Shown here: piece by piece, positions 26,079 through 34,622 of the stretch
How positions within the stretch are numbered: position 1 is the stretch's first letter
Layout of the letters: each line of letters starts with the position of its first letter
NCBI GenBank assembly: GCA_030054095.1
Contig: JASGCO010000033.1
Coordinates: 1-47,510, forward strand
Reading direction: 5' to 3'
From: Sediminibacterium sp.
GTDB taxonomy: Bacteria; Bacteroidota; Bacteroidia; B-17B0; Aurantibacillaceae
Length of the DNA stretch: 47,510 nt
Notes under the pieces: model-generated
The model's database searches: none
The model's input: only the letters and a program-made list of their open reading frames with translations
What the model was told of the DNA's origin: nothing
Made by a program: the position numbers and the translations under genes

Positions 26079-26480
26079 AATTTAATTTTTGATCTTATTG
26101 CGTTTAATAGAGTTTATTTAACTGGTTTTATTGAATGAGGTTCAATGTTTGGCTTTTACTAAAGTTTTGAGATAGAGAATATGATGATATTGTAACCTGC
26201 TTTTTGCCTGGCTCCTACTGTTTCTGTAAGATTCGGTAAACCATAAGCATGATAAGGGTAGAATAGGGAGTACACTGTACTGTTTCATAAATCTGAAATT
26301 TTCAAATTTAGGATGCAGAAATGTATTCAATGATTACAGGACTAAATCGAGCAGGTTTTGGCAAATTAAAAGCAAAAAGCAACAGATCACAATTTGTAAC
26401 AGCAAGCACTAAACGCCTGAGTAGTGTTCAATAGTGGTTAATAGGAGTGCGTCTGCGGTAAAATTACATGTTCGCAGGAA
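26079..26480. other. Leader and spacer between GH2 and AraC genes
   Basis: The 400-nt gap contains the promoter-like match on the minus strand described separately (26303-26330), which would give the GH2 gene a leader of about 220 nt. I see no coding frame of quality: the 62-codon frame at 26142-26330 has no recognisable content. No strong hairpin is evident. Confidence 0.5.
26303..26330 (-). promoter_or_regulatory. Probable promoter of GH2-GH30 unit
   Basis: On the minus strand, TTG (26330-26328) is followed after 17 nt by TAAATTTG (26310-26303), a good match to the Bacteroidota consensus. It points toward the beta-mannosidase-like gene. The neighbouring AraC protein is a natural candidate regulator. 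Confidence 0.55.
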
Positions 26481-27359
26481 TTAGATTGTCTTCCGGAAAA
26501 GTGCTTTATACTTTAACGGAGTGTATTTACTTTGTTTTTTAAACGTTTTATTGAAATGAGACAAGCTTCTGAATCCGCATTCATGCATTACCTGAACAAC
26601 TGAATATTTGTCGTTTTGCAGCAGTTGACACGCATGATTGATACGGATTTCGTTTAAGTACTCAGTAAAATTTTTTAATGTGGTTTTTTTAAAAAATTTA
26701 CAGAATCCGGCTTCACTCATGCCAATATGAGCAGATATTTCATTCAGGCTGATATTGTTTCTGAAATTTTTTGACGTGTAATGCACCACTTTTTCGAGGC
26801 GGTCTGTTTCCGAATGAAAAGAATAACTAGAGTAAGTTACAGATGACAGCGTTTTATAATCAGTAGAGCGGGACAAAATCTTTAATAGTTCCATTAAAAG
26901 AATGAGTCGCTCCACATCCTTACACATTAACATACGCCATAAAATTTTACTGATCTTGTTTCGGGTTTCTCCTGTTAGACTCAACCCTTTACGGGATTTT
27001 TTTAGCACGGTATTAATGTGTTCCATTTCCGGGATCGAAAAAAAATCACTCCCGAAAGCGTGTTCGTTAAACTGTAAACAAATTACTTCTACAGTGTCAG
27101 ATTTTTTCTTTGAAGTATAAAAATGATCAGGGCTTTTCCAAACATGCGGCGTATTGGGGCCGATGAACACCATATCACCACTTCTGTAATCCGTTATATG
27201 ATTGCCAATAATACGATGACCATAGCCTTTTACAATATATAACAACTCATATTCTTCATGAAAATGCCAGGCAGAATCCATAGAAGCGATAATAGAATGT
27301 TTCAGGCGAAATGAAGACTTTTTATCAGGTTGTATAATTTCTTTTGCCGGTTTAGCCAT
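26481..27359 (-). CDS. AraC-family transcriptional regulator
   Basis: This 292-residue protein has a cupin-type sensing domain (about 20-120, with HFHEEYELLYIVKGYG and the FIGPNTPHVW turn) and a C-terminal pair of AraC helix-turn-helices (about 195-290, ending with CGFRSLSHFNKTFKKQSKYT). Such proteins typically sense small molecules such as sugars through the cupin. Its position directly upstream of the GH2 and GH30 genes on the same strand suggests it controls them. The divergent lectin gene shares the upstream spacer and is an alternative target. Confidence 0.9.
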   Translation of the reverse strand: MAKPAKEIIQPDKKSSFRLKHSIIASMDSAWHFHEEYELLYIVKGYGHRIIGNHITDYRSGDMVFIGPNTPHVWKSPDHFYTSKKKSDTVEVICLQFNEHAFGSDFFSIPEMEHINTVLKKSRKGLSLTGETRNKISKILWRMLMCKDVERLILLMELLKILSRSTDYKTLSSVTYSSYSFHSETDRLEKVVHYTSKNFRNNISLNEISAHIGMSEAGFCKFFKKTTLKNFTEYLNEIRINHACQLLQNDKYSVVQVMHECGFRSLSHFNKTFKKQSKYTPLKYKALFRKTI

Positions 27360-27576
27360 ATAACTGAATTAGCATTTAAATATCGTAGATCTTTCTGAAT
27401 TTTCACACGCGATGTTTGATTAGTAAACTAAGTGTTAAAAATGAAGCCACAAATACGTGTGGTTTTATTTAACGCTATAGAAGCCCTAACTATTACTATT
27501 AATTTAATCGTAACACCAGACTACCGTGTAAATGGTAAAAATATAGCTTAACTATTTCAAAATGAGATAAATTGTA

Positions 27577-27584
27577 TATCTTTG
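27577..27584 (+). promoter_or_regulatory. Probable -7 box of lectin gene
   Basis: TATCTTTG at 27577-27584 is identical to the rpsL -7 box and lies 40 nt before the lectin gene start. The -33 region shows no clear TTG, so the promoter may need an activator. Confidence 0.5.
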
Positions 27585-27623
27585 CAAGTAGTAATTGCTA
27601 AAACGATTTAACAAACGCAATAA

Positions 27624-29345
27624 ATGATAATGAAAAACGAAAAAATCACCATCACCATTCTATCTTTATTGCTATTTATGTTTTTTAATGGCTACCATGT
27701 ATTGGGGCAGTGTACCGGAGGGGCTTCTGGAGGACCTCTTAATCCCGTGCCGGCTACTACTACCAGAACGATGACCATTCCAGCGGGAAGCGCTTTTTAT
27801 ACATTCACTGTTACCGGGCCTTGTATTCCTCAGTATATGTTTTCGTTATGCGCCGCAGATGGAGGCAGCGCGTCGTTCGATTCACAGATAACCATTATGG
27901 ATAATACCGGAGCAGCTGTGGCCGGCGGCTATAACGATGATTTTTGCGGAACCCAGTCTAAAGTAACCTGGACACCACCATCGGCAGGCGTTTACCGGGT
28001 AAGGGTAAACTTATATAACTGTGTCAATACAACCGCATCCTGTGTATTGGCATACCAAACTGTATCCTCCACAACAAACACGGCAGAATACGTTATTATT
28101 GGTTCCGCTACAACAAGTGGCAGTTGCATTAATGTTACCCCGAATTTAACTTCTCAGAGGGGGTGCTCCTGGGATATTAACTCGACTCTTAATTTTTTAC
28201 TGCCTTTTTCATACGATTTTAATGTGAATTTGGGAGCTTCCGATGCCGGAGCTGACGGAATGGCGTTTGTGATACAGAACGATCCGCAGGGGCGTTGCGA
28301 ATGTGGCAGTGTAGGAGGAGGAATGGGAGCCGGAGGGATTACCAATTCTTTAATAATAGAAATAGATACTTATATCAATTATGAGGACAGGGATGATTTT
28401 GTAAGTCCTCTTATTGGCTGCACGGGTACCGAAGATCCGGATCATCTGGATATATGGCTGAACGGAAGCGTAAATCCGGATCTGGATGCAAATTGTAATG
28501 CCGTGGCGGCAGGCGAAAGGGTTGTACCTAATGCGATAAGACTGCAAAATCCGCCGGGAACCAATTATAATATAGAAAATGGAGTCAATCACATTTTAAA
28601 AATCAGTTGGACACCAGGAGCCCCCGGAACACTTAGGGCAAGGGTATTAAATGCGGCACAAACAACTACTTATGGTACAATTTCTACCACATTAAATCCG
28701 CTAACTGTTTTTGGCACCAATACTCCATTTTTTGGATTTACGGCCTCTACCGGTGGTTTAAGTAACAGTCAGTCATTCTGCAATCCTCCCATTTTACTGC
28801 CGGTAGAAATTACCGGATTTGAGGCCGTATGTAGTGATGGTAGAACAAAAGTAGAATGGGCTTCCGCAAGTGAGCGAAATAATAAGTATTTTATCCTTGA
28901 AAAAAGTACCGATGCCATTCAGTTTACGGAAGTTTACAGAACGGATGGATTAGCGCATTCTGTTTCAAAACAAGTTTACACCTATTGGGATCAGCCGGCT
29001 AATGACGATGTGTATTATTACCGGCTAAAGTACGTTTCCTATAATGGACAGGAACAGGTTTATCAAACGATAAAAGCTGATCAGGCCTGCTTTGGTAAAG
29101 AAACCAATGTGCTGATCTATCCTAATCCTGCTGATAATAATCTGAATATAAAAATTACAGGGAAAACAAATGATCAAAGTATAAATATTGAATTAAAAAA
29201 TGAAGTAGGTATAACCATTCTGAAAGATACAATGTATAGCGGAAGTTTTACGATTCCGACACATACATTGAAAAACGGATTTTATTTGTTGCAGATTATC
29301 AGCAATGGTTTTTCTGTAACTAAAAAAGTAGTTATACAGCATTAA
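27624..29345 (+). CDS. Secreted L-type lectin-like protein with T9SS sorting domain
   Basis: This 573-residue protein starts with a signal peptide (to about residue 28). A beta-sandwich domain follows (about 30-150), then a legume/bacterial lectin-like domain (about 155-390). The lectin-like domain includes GADGMAFVIQND, a glycine-rich GGGMGAGG loop and SLIIEIDTY, features of calcium-dependent carbohydrate binding. Next comes a fibronectin-like stretch opening LPVEITGFEAVC (about 392-485). The C-terminal module (about 495-573, IYPNPADNNLNIKI onward, ending KKVVIQH) is a type A sorting domain for the type IX secretion system, so the protein is probably exposed or released at the cell surface. 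ATG 27630 is an alternative start (six bases in). Many cysteines suggest disulfides. Its ligand is unknown. Confidence 0.85.
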   Translation: MIMKNEKITITILSLLLFMFFNGYHVLGQCTGGASGGPLNPVPATTTRTMTIPAGSAFYTFTVTGPCIPQYMFSLCAADGGSASFDSQITIMDNTGAAVAGGYNDDFCGTQSKVTWTPPSAGVYRVRVNLYNCVNTTASCVLAYQTVSSTTNTAEYVIIGSATTSGSCINVTPNLTSQRGCSWDINSTLNFLLPFSYDFNVNLGASDAGADGMAFVIQNDPQGRCECGSVGGGMGAGGITNSLIIEIDTYINYEDRDDFVSPLIGCTGTEDPDHLDIWLNGSVNPDLDANCNAVAAGERVVPNAIRLQNPPGTNYNIENGVNHILKISWTPGAPGTLRARVLNAAQTTTYGTISTTLNPLTVFGTNTPFFGFTASTGGLSNSQSFCNPPILLPVEITGFEAVCSDGRTKVEWASASERNNKYFILEKSTDAIQFTEVYRTDGLAHSVSKQVYTYWDQPANDDVYYYRLKYVSYNGQEQVYQTIKADQACFGKETNVLIYPNPADNNLNIKITGKTNDQSINIELKNEVGITILKDTMYSGSFTIPTHTLKNGFYLLQIISNGFSVTKKVVIQH

Positions 29346-29526
29346 CCAGCACAGCAATAACCGAATCGTGTTTGGTGTACAAACTGTTTCTGTAGCGTAG
29401 AAATAACCAATGCTACTGGTGTTAATGAATTTGGGTCAGATAAGCTTCACCTGACTGGGGTATAAAAGAAAGGGAAACCGCTATTAACTCATCGTTATTA
29501 ATACGCCTTTTTTAGAAACTAACCGG

Positions 29527-31206
29527 TTAACCTTTCATCATAGCTACATCACGGCTAAACACCGAAACCCCAATGATTTTCCCCTGTTTATCTTTTACAG
29601 GGTTAATGTTGTAATGGCGGTCAATATTCTCCCCTTTAACCACACTCTTAATAACGAACGTATATTGCTCTCCCGATAAGCCTCTATCGTAATACGCTTT
29701 CCATTGCTTACGGAGGTCCTCGTCAAAATAGTCAAGCGGATTTACGCCTACATTAATCCCTTCGTAAGGAGTGCCTTTATAACGGTTTAATATGGTTTGA
29801 TTAATAACAACGATTTTGTAATTGGTATCAATTTCCATTATGCTGTCGGTAGTATTATCAATCAGTGCCCGCAGATAGGCTTCTTTGGTTTCCAGTTCCT
29901 TTTGTGCTCTGCTCATCTCTTCCTGCGTAGCACTAAGCTCTTCTAAATTTTGCCTCAACTCTTCTTCACGCATTACAATTTCATTGTTCGATGTGCGCAA
30001 TTGTTCCAGTATTTTTGAAGTGCGACGGTTATTTTTCTCATTAAAAATGACAGTGGTCAGTATATCTGTTATTTTATTTAAAAATTCCAGTTCATGTGCT
30101 GCCAGTTCTTTAAAAAAGGCAAGCTCTAAAACTCCTTCCGCCGTATGGTCATTTTTTACGGGCAGTAAAATAACCGTTTTAGGAACAGCATCCCCTAAAC
30201 CGGAAGAGATAGAAACGTAATCTTCCGGAATAGCATTCAGGTGTATGTTTTTCTGTTCTTTCATACATTGTCCGGCCAGTGTTTCACCAGGAGCAAGGTT
30301 GTCGTTAACACCTTCTTCTTTGTTAACGCCATAGCCGGCCCCGAAAAAAAGCCGTTGTTTACTGTGGCTGTACACATACAAAATCCCTTTCAGAGCACCC
30401 GTGTACTTGCAAATAAAACTGATAACATGTCTGAAAACATCTTCTTTGCCGTTATTTTCCCGTATAACTTGTGCCAGATCACTAATACCTACATTCTGCC
30501 AGTTGATTTGTTCTTCAAATACTTTGGCTTTCTTAAATTCATTTAAGTAATTGGTAAGTTCTTTCTCCGATTTCAAATGCTCTTCATTTTTTGCATTAAA
30601 GCGGGCGTGCAATTGTTCATTATAGCTCATTACACGTTGTTCTGCATTCAGTAAAAAATTCATCCCAAAAAACGCGATGAGGATACTAGCCGCTAAACTG
30701 AAAAAAATGTCCAATTCGCTGGCATGCATAATACCTGCACCTGCATCCAATTGAATAAAACGGTTAATTGGTTCAAAACCAAGTATTATAGCCGCACAAA
30801 TACCAAACGCGGGGTAAAGAATCTTTTTTTCAGCGTGTGTAAAAAGAATAAAAGGTAGCACAGCGCCAATAAATATTAAACAAAAAATAGGGTAAGGTAA
30901 CGTTTTACCCGGAACCGCGCCATCGAGCGCCGCATTGGTAATAGCGCAAACAGAAGTAAGGTAAATGGATAAAATAAAACGGCTAAGGGTGGTTTTCTTG
31001 TAAAAATTTAAAAGCAATACGCATACTAAAATACCGTAAGCGGCTAATACAAACGCCAGCAGAGTTTTAAAGTGGGTGAGGCCCATGTAAAGGTAGCCGC
31101 TATTTAGTAGTAAAAACAGTAAACAAAGTTTATTGCTCAGTTTTATACGTTCCGAAATATTAAGGGGCGTACCGGGAGTAATACCCAAATGAATGATGGT
31201 TTTCAT
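29527..31206 (-). CDS. Membrane GAF-PAS sensor protein without output domain
   Basis: This 559-residue protein has about six membrane helices in the first 190 residues. A short coiled coil follows, then a GAF domain (about 240-395, containing GETLAGQCMKEQKNIHL and the ISSGLGDAVPKTVILLPVK core). A second coiled coil with the EELRQNLEELSATQEEM motif comes next. A C-terminal PAS domain (about 435-555, opening ALIDNTTDSIMEID) ends the protein. No histidine kinase, cyclase, phosphodiesterase or methyl-accepting region is present, and the protein stops directly after the PAS domain (FSRDVAMMKG). It lies 10 nt downstream of a paralogue, so the two form an operon. It may signal through protein partners. 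Confidence 0.8.
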   Translation of the reverse strand: MKTIIHLGITPGTPLNISERIKLSNKLCLLFLLLNSGYLYMGLTHFKTLLAFVLAAYGILVCVLLLNFYKKTTLSRFILSIYLTSVCAITNAALDGAVPGKTLPYPIFCLIFIGAVLPFILFTHAEKKILYPAFGICAAIILGFEPINRFIQLDAGAGIMHASELDIFFSLAASILIAFFGMNFLLNAEQRVMSYNEQLHARFNAKNEEHLKSEKELTNYLNEFKKAKVFEEQINWQNVGISDLAQVIRENNGKEDVFRHVISFICKYTGALKGILYVYSHSKQRLFFGAGYGVNKEEGVNDNLAPGETLAGQCMKEQKNIHLNAIPEDYVSISSGLGDAVPKTVILLPVKNDHTAEGVLELAFFKELAAHELEFLNKITDILTTVIFNEKNNRRTSKILEQLRTSNNEIVMREEELRQNLEELSATQEEMSRAQKELETKEAYLRALIDNTTDSIMEIDTNYKIVVINQTILNRYKGTPYEGINVGVNPLDYFDEDLRKQWKAYYDRGLSGEQYTFVIKSVVKGENIDRHYNINPVKDKQGKIIGVSVFSRDVAMMKG

Positions 31207-31216
31207 AGCGGATGTA

Positions 31217-32587
31217 TTAGGCCTTTAAACGAAGCGCATGTAACTCTTTTTCCAAGCGGTCAATTTTTTCGATATAGTCTTTTTCTTTTCTCAGCATTTC
31301 TTCCTGAGTAGCTTGTAATTCTTCAAGGTTTTGACGTATTTCTTCTTCACGCATTTTCAGATCGTTACTTTGCAGTTGCGATTGCTGTAATAACAGCATG
31401 TTTTTTTCGCTGATCCGTTCGCCCGAAACGGTTGAGGCAATAATTGTCGCCGCTCTGGTATAAAAGTCTTTCTGGTAATCTTCCAATGGCTGAAAAAAAG
31501 CCAGCTCAATAACGCCTTCCATGGTTTCGTTATACATCATCGGAATCAGGAAAATGCAGCGTGGCAAACTATGACCCAAACCAGACGTTATGTTAATGTA
31601 GTTTTCAGGAACGTCGGTAAGGTAAATAGAGTCTTTTTCCAGATAGCATTGCCCAACAAGCCCTTCTCCGAATTTGATTTTTTTGGTTACGTATTTCTTG
31701 CGCTCGTAGGCGTAACAGGCTACCATTTCCAGTTCGTATTCCTCTTCATTTACTATAAAAAGGCCGCCCTGATTTGCATTGCCAAATCTTACCAGTTGGC
31801 TGATAATGCCATCGTATAGCTGTTGCGTTTTGTTTTTGTTATTACGGATAATTTCCGATAATTCAGAAAGCCCTTCGGTTACCCATTGGCGCTGGGCCTC
31901 ATCTTTCTTGCTCTGTTCTACGGCTTCCAGCGTTTTACGAAGCTCCAGATCGCTTTTCTCGAGGCTCTGTTTCTTCTCTTCAATGTCTTTAATAAGGTGT
32001 TCGGTTTCGTTTTCAAACGTTCTCGAATTCTGATTCAGTAACCAGAGTCCCATAAAAATAATACAGGAACTTACAAAGGTTGTAAAAAGGTAATCATTAC
32101 TGGCGCTTTGGTAGTATTCAACTTCCCGTTCAGTGCTTATAAGACTATTTAACCCATTAAATGCCAGAATAGCAATGGTGCTTACAACAAAGGCAGAAAT
32201 GCTGTAAACCTTTTCTCTGTGATTGAAGAGAATAAACGGAACAATACTTAAAGCCATAGCCAGAGCATAAGTGCCGGCAGGTGGCGGACTCCCCGCCGGA
32301 CTGATATAAGCCCCCGAAAATATGGTAAATAAACCCGGAACCACTGATGTAACCAGACGGCTTAAAATATGCAGGTTAAAATACATCACCACAAAGTTGA
32401 TCAGGTAAATAACTATTACCGTAATGATGGGCGTATTAAGAAAGGTTTGCCCTTTTAGTGATGTGGACAATAGCAACAACAAAGCAAGTACAAGAAATAT
32501 GAAATTGTACTTGTAGAACGTGATAATTTTGTCAACCCTCCATTTAGGATGACCGTTTTTAACGATTTTAAGAATAAGTTTATTCAT
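31217..32587 (-). CDS. Membrane GAF sensor protein without output domain
   Basis: This 456-residue paralogue of its downstream neighbour has membrane helices up to about residue 190. A coiled coil then runs to about 245. A GAF domain (about 245-400, GEGLVGQCYLEKDSIYL and ITSGLGHSLPRCIFLIPM) follows, and the C-terminus is another coiled coil with EEIRQNLEELQATQEEML. It ends there, without the PAS domain of the neighbour. The shared coiled-coil motif suggests the two could form mixed helical bundles. As in the neighbour, no catalytic output domain is seen. Confidence 0.8.
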   Translation of the reverse strand: MNKLILKIVKNGHPKWRVDKIITFYKYNFIFLVLALLLLLSTSLKGQTFLNTPIITVIVIYLINFVVMYFNLHILSRLVTSVVPGLFTIFSGAYISPAGSPPPAGTYALAMALSIVPFILFNHREKVYSISAFVVSTIAILAFNGLNSLISTEREVEYYQSASNDYLFTTFVSSCIIFMGLWLLNQNSRTFENETEHLIKDIEEKKQSLEKSDLELRKTLEAVEQSKKDEAQRQWVTEGLSELSEIIRNNKNKTQQLYDGIISQLVRFGNANQGGLFIVNEEEYELEMVACYAYERKKYVTKKIKFGEGLVGQCYLEKDSIYLTDVPENYINITSGLGHSLPRCIFLIPMMYNETMEGVIELAFFQPLEDYQKDFYTRAATIIASTVSGERISEKNMLLLQQSQLQSNDLKMREEEIRQNLEELQATQEEMLRKEKDYIEKIDRLEKELHALRLKA

Positions 32588-32962
32588 TTTTGTTTAGCAA
32601 CTTTTAGAACCAACTGGCAAGTTAAGCCTTTTTCCGCATGCTGCATCATAACATGTTACCTAAAACAAGAGCATGAGTTACAGCATAAACGGTTCTGGCA
32701 ATTGGGGCAAACATACCGAACTATTTTCAGGGACACAAACCAGCCAAAGGGTACTTGTCGTCATATTACTGGTTTTCATCGAATATAGGGAGAATACCTA
32801 AACGAAATCCCCGCTGCTTCAGGCAGAATGAGGTAACCGCGTGGCAAGCCAACAGCGCCCCTTAAACACCCATAATCACGATGGTTTGTTATAAAAATAA
32901 AATCAATATCAGTGTTTTTGAAATGTAAATTGTTGATTGTTAAATATTTAACATGTTGCTAC
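32588..32962. other. Intergenic stretch without visible gene
   Basis: The 375 nt upstream of the queA promoter and the divergent GAF gene contain no coding frame I can support and no strong hairpin. The frames of up to 79 codons here have no recognisable domain and start inside the neighbouring gene. Confidence 0.5.
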
Positions 32963-32994
32963 TTGACAAGTGCCGGTTAGGAATACTATATTTG
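32963..32994 (+). promoter_or_regulatory. Promoter of queA
   Basis: TTG at 32963-32965 and TATATTTG at 32987-32994 are separated by 21 nt, within the spacing seen for this promoter class. Transcription would start near 33001, giving queA a leader of about 170 nt. Confidence 0.7.
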
Positions 32995-33000
32995 CGCCCG

Positions 33001-33169
33001 AAAATTAATCCCGTAAGATTATGCAATCTGTTTAAGGTTAAAAGTGGGAACGACACTTTTACCAATAGTAAACGAAAGCCTCTTTTAAGAGGTAGTCTGC
33101 ACTAATCCATCTGGTAAAATTTTTAAAGCCGCCGGCCTTTTAGCCGGCAACAAAGCAATAGTTGCCAAT
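33001..33169 (+). promoter_or_regulatory. Structured, possibly switching, leader of queA
   Basis: Several stems are visible. An outer stem pairs GATTATGCA (33017-33025) with TGCACTAATC (33098-33107), with one bulged base. It encloses a hairpin GTTTA (33030-33034) with TAAAC (33069-33073), extended by GGT-AAAAGTG (33036-33046) with CACTTTTACC (33054-33063) and the loop GGAACGA. It also encloses a second hairpin, CCTCT with AGAGG (33079-33092). A local hairpin AGATT with AATCT (33016-33029) is incompatible with the outer stem. Near the start codon, GCCGGC with GCCGGC (33131-33148) competes with GGCAAC and GTTGCC (33146-33166). It matches no riboswitch class I recognise, including preQ1 and SAM types. 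Confidence 0.55.
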
Positions 33170-34219
33170 ATGAAATTATCCATGTTCAAATTTAACCTGC
33201 CAAAGGAATTGTTGGCAGAGTATCCGGCTAAAAACCGCGAAGATGCCCGTTTAATGGTGGTAGAGCGCGCAACCGGTAAAATTTCTCACAAAAAATTTAA
33301 AGACGTTCTCAATTACTTCGACGATGGCGATGTGTTGATGCTGAACGATACCAAAGTGTTCCCGGCCCGTATGTACGGAAACAAGGAAAAAACAGGGGCT
33401 AAAATTGAAGTGTTCCTGTTACGCGAACTCAATGCCGAAAGCCGTCTGTGGGATGTGCTGGTAGATCCGGCCCGTAAAATCCGTATCGGTAACAAACTGT
33501 ACTTTGGCGAAAACGACAGTCTGGTGGCCGAGGTAATTGATAATACCACCTCGCGTGGACGTACCCTGCGCTTTTTATACGATGGCAGTTACGAAGAATT
33601 CCGCAAAGTATTATACGATTTGGGCGAAACCCCATTACCAAAATACATTAAGCGTCCGGCCGAAGAAGCGGATATTGACCGTTACCAGACCGTTTACGCT
33701 AAAAACGAAGGGGCTGTGGCGGCACCTACCGCCGGTTTACACTTTAGCCGCGAGTTGCTGAAAAAACTCGAAATTAAAGGCGTGCAGTTTGCCCCTCTAA
33801 CCCTCCATGTTGGTTTAGGTACATTTCGTATGGTAGAGGTAGAAGACCTTACCAAACATAAAATGGAAAGCGAAGAAATTTTAATTTCGGGCGATACCTG
33901 CAAAATTGTAAACGCGGCCAAAGACAAAAAGAAAAAAGTATGCGCGGTGGGTACCACTGTTATGCGCGCCATTGAAAGTTCAGTATCCACAACGGGTCAT
34001 TTAAACCCCTATGTAGGATGGACCAACAAATTTATTTTCCCACCTTACGATTTTAGCGTGGCCAATTGTATGATTACTAACTTCCATATGCCCGAAAGCA
34101 CCCTGTTAATGATGGTGTCGGCATTTGGGGGCTACGATTTAATAATGAAAGCTTACAAAGAAGCCATTAAAGAAAAATACCGCTTCTATTCGTATGGCGA
34201 TGCCATGCTGATTTTATAA
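33170..34219 (+). CDS. queA: tRNA preQ1(34) S-adenosylmethionine ribosyltransferase-isomerase
   Basis: This 349-residue enzyme transfers and isomerises the ribosyl group of S-adenosylmethionine to the 7-aminomethyl-7-deazaguanine already in tRNA, making epoxyqueuosine. The conserved segments are VLMLNDTKVFPARMYG, GLHFSRELL, LTLHVGLGTFRMVEVEDL and NFHMPESTLLMMVSAFGG. Length is normal (about 340-355). It is monocistronic, with its own promoter, long leader and terminator. No other queuosine gene lies nearby. Confidence 0.95.
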   Translation: MKLSMFKFNLPKELLAEYPAKNREDARLMVVERATGKISHKKFKDVLNYFDDGDVLMLNDTKVFPARMYGNKEKTGAKIEVFLLRELNAESRLWDVLVDPARKIRIGNKLYFGENDSLVAEVIDNTTSRGRTLRFLYDGSYEEFRKVLYDLGETPLPKYIKRPAEEADIDRYQTVYAKNEGAVAAPTAGLHFSRELLKKLEIKGVQFAPLTLHVGLGTFRMVEVEDLTKHKMESEEILISGDTCKIVNAAKDKKKKVCAVGTTVMRAIESSVSTTGHLNPYVGWTNKFIFPPYDFSVANCMITNFHMPESTLLMMVSAFGGYDLIMKAYKEAIKEKYRFYSYGDAMLIL

Positions 34220-34266
34220 GCAGAATCAATACAACAGGTTTCAAAACAAGAACCACTTCAAACAGT

Positions 34267-34299
34267 AAAGGGACATCGTTATAACGGTGTCCCTTTTTT
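34267..34299 (+). terminator. Rho-independent terminator of queA
   Basis: AAAGGGACA (34267-34275) pairs with TGTCCCTTT (34288-34296), and CG/CG pairs extend the stem inward around TTATAA. A T-run follows. It lies 48 nt after the queA stop. Confidence 0.85.
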
Positions 34300-34358
34300 A
34301 ATAAACAAGTCATGCGAGCGAAACGCTTTTTAGGCGCCCGCCACGGTGGCTTACCCAC

Positions 34359-34392
34359 AGCTTTTCCAAAGTTCTGAAACTTTGGAAAAGCT
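34359..34392. repeat. Perfect 15-bp hairpin
   Basis: AGCTTTTCCAAAGTT (34359-34373) and AACTTTGGAAAAGCT (34378-34392) are exact reverse complements around CTGA. There is no T-tract on either strand, so it is not an ordinary terminator. Quasi-palindromes lie on either side (CCGCCACGGTGGC near 34339 and CCGCCAACGTGGC near 34399). It abuts copy B of the GC-rich element and may be part of the same composite unit. Hairpins built on CTTTGGAAAAG are, as far as I recall, common between genes in Bacteroidota. Confidence 0.75.
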
Positions 34393-34408
34393 TGCCCTCC
34401 GCCAACGT

Positions 34409-34547
34409 GGCCGGTCTGTCCGCTATAGCCCGGGCTGGCTTTTGCGGCATCGCAAGGCCTGCGGTGGCTCTGTTCCGCCGCCTCCTCGCCCGTGCGCTGA
34501 CTCGCAAAGCCAGCCCGGGGCTGCCGCTTCCATCCCTGGGCGGGGGG
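34409..34547 (-). repeat. GC-rich structured intergenic element, copy B
   Basis: Read on the minus strand, this copy shows CCCCCCG (34547), AGCGGCAGCCC (34528-34518), GGCTATAGCGGA (34430-34419) and ACCGGCC (34415-34409), in the same order and spacing as copy A at 163-304. The complementary arms 34427-34446 and 34503-34522 form a nearly perfect 20-bp GC-rich stem. It lies 3' of the minus-strand gene at 34623-35120 in the same orientation. The reading frames that run through it on both strands are products of its base composition. Confidence 0.75.
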
Positions 34548-34622
34548 ATATTGCAGTACTCAGGTTTAAATTAAAAAAAGAAGCGTGTTAACAGGGATTA
34601 CCAATACAGCCTACTCATTTTA

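Noticed and set aside
26142..26330. 62-codon minus-strand frame between GH2 and AraC genes
   Set aside because: No coding character; it overlaps the likely promoter and leader of the GH2 gene.
27447..27462. CCACA/TGTGG hairpin followed by T-rich sequence in the AraC-lectin gap
   Set aside because: Only 5 bp of stem, and no transcript is expected to end there; too weak to call a terminator.
33001..33169. queA leader considered as RNase P RNA, tmRNA, SRP RNA or a tRNA
   Set aside because: None of the diagnostic sequences of these RNAs is present, and the position suits an mRNA leader.
34310..34591. Several overlapping GC-rich reading frames on both strands
   Set aside because: They arise from the composition and symmetry of the structured element and hairpin, and their predicted proteins are low-complexity Arg/Pro/Ala-rich.
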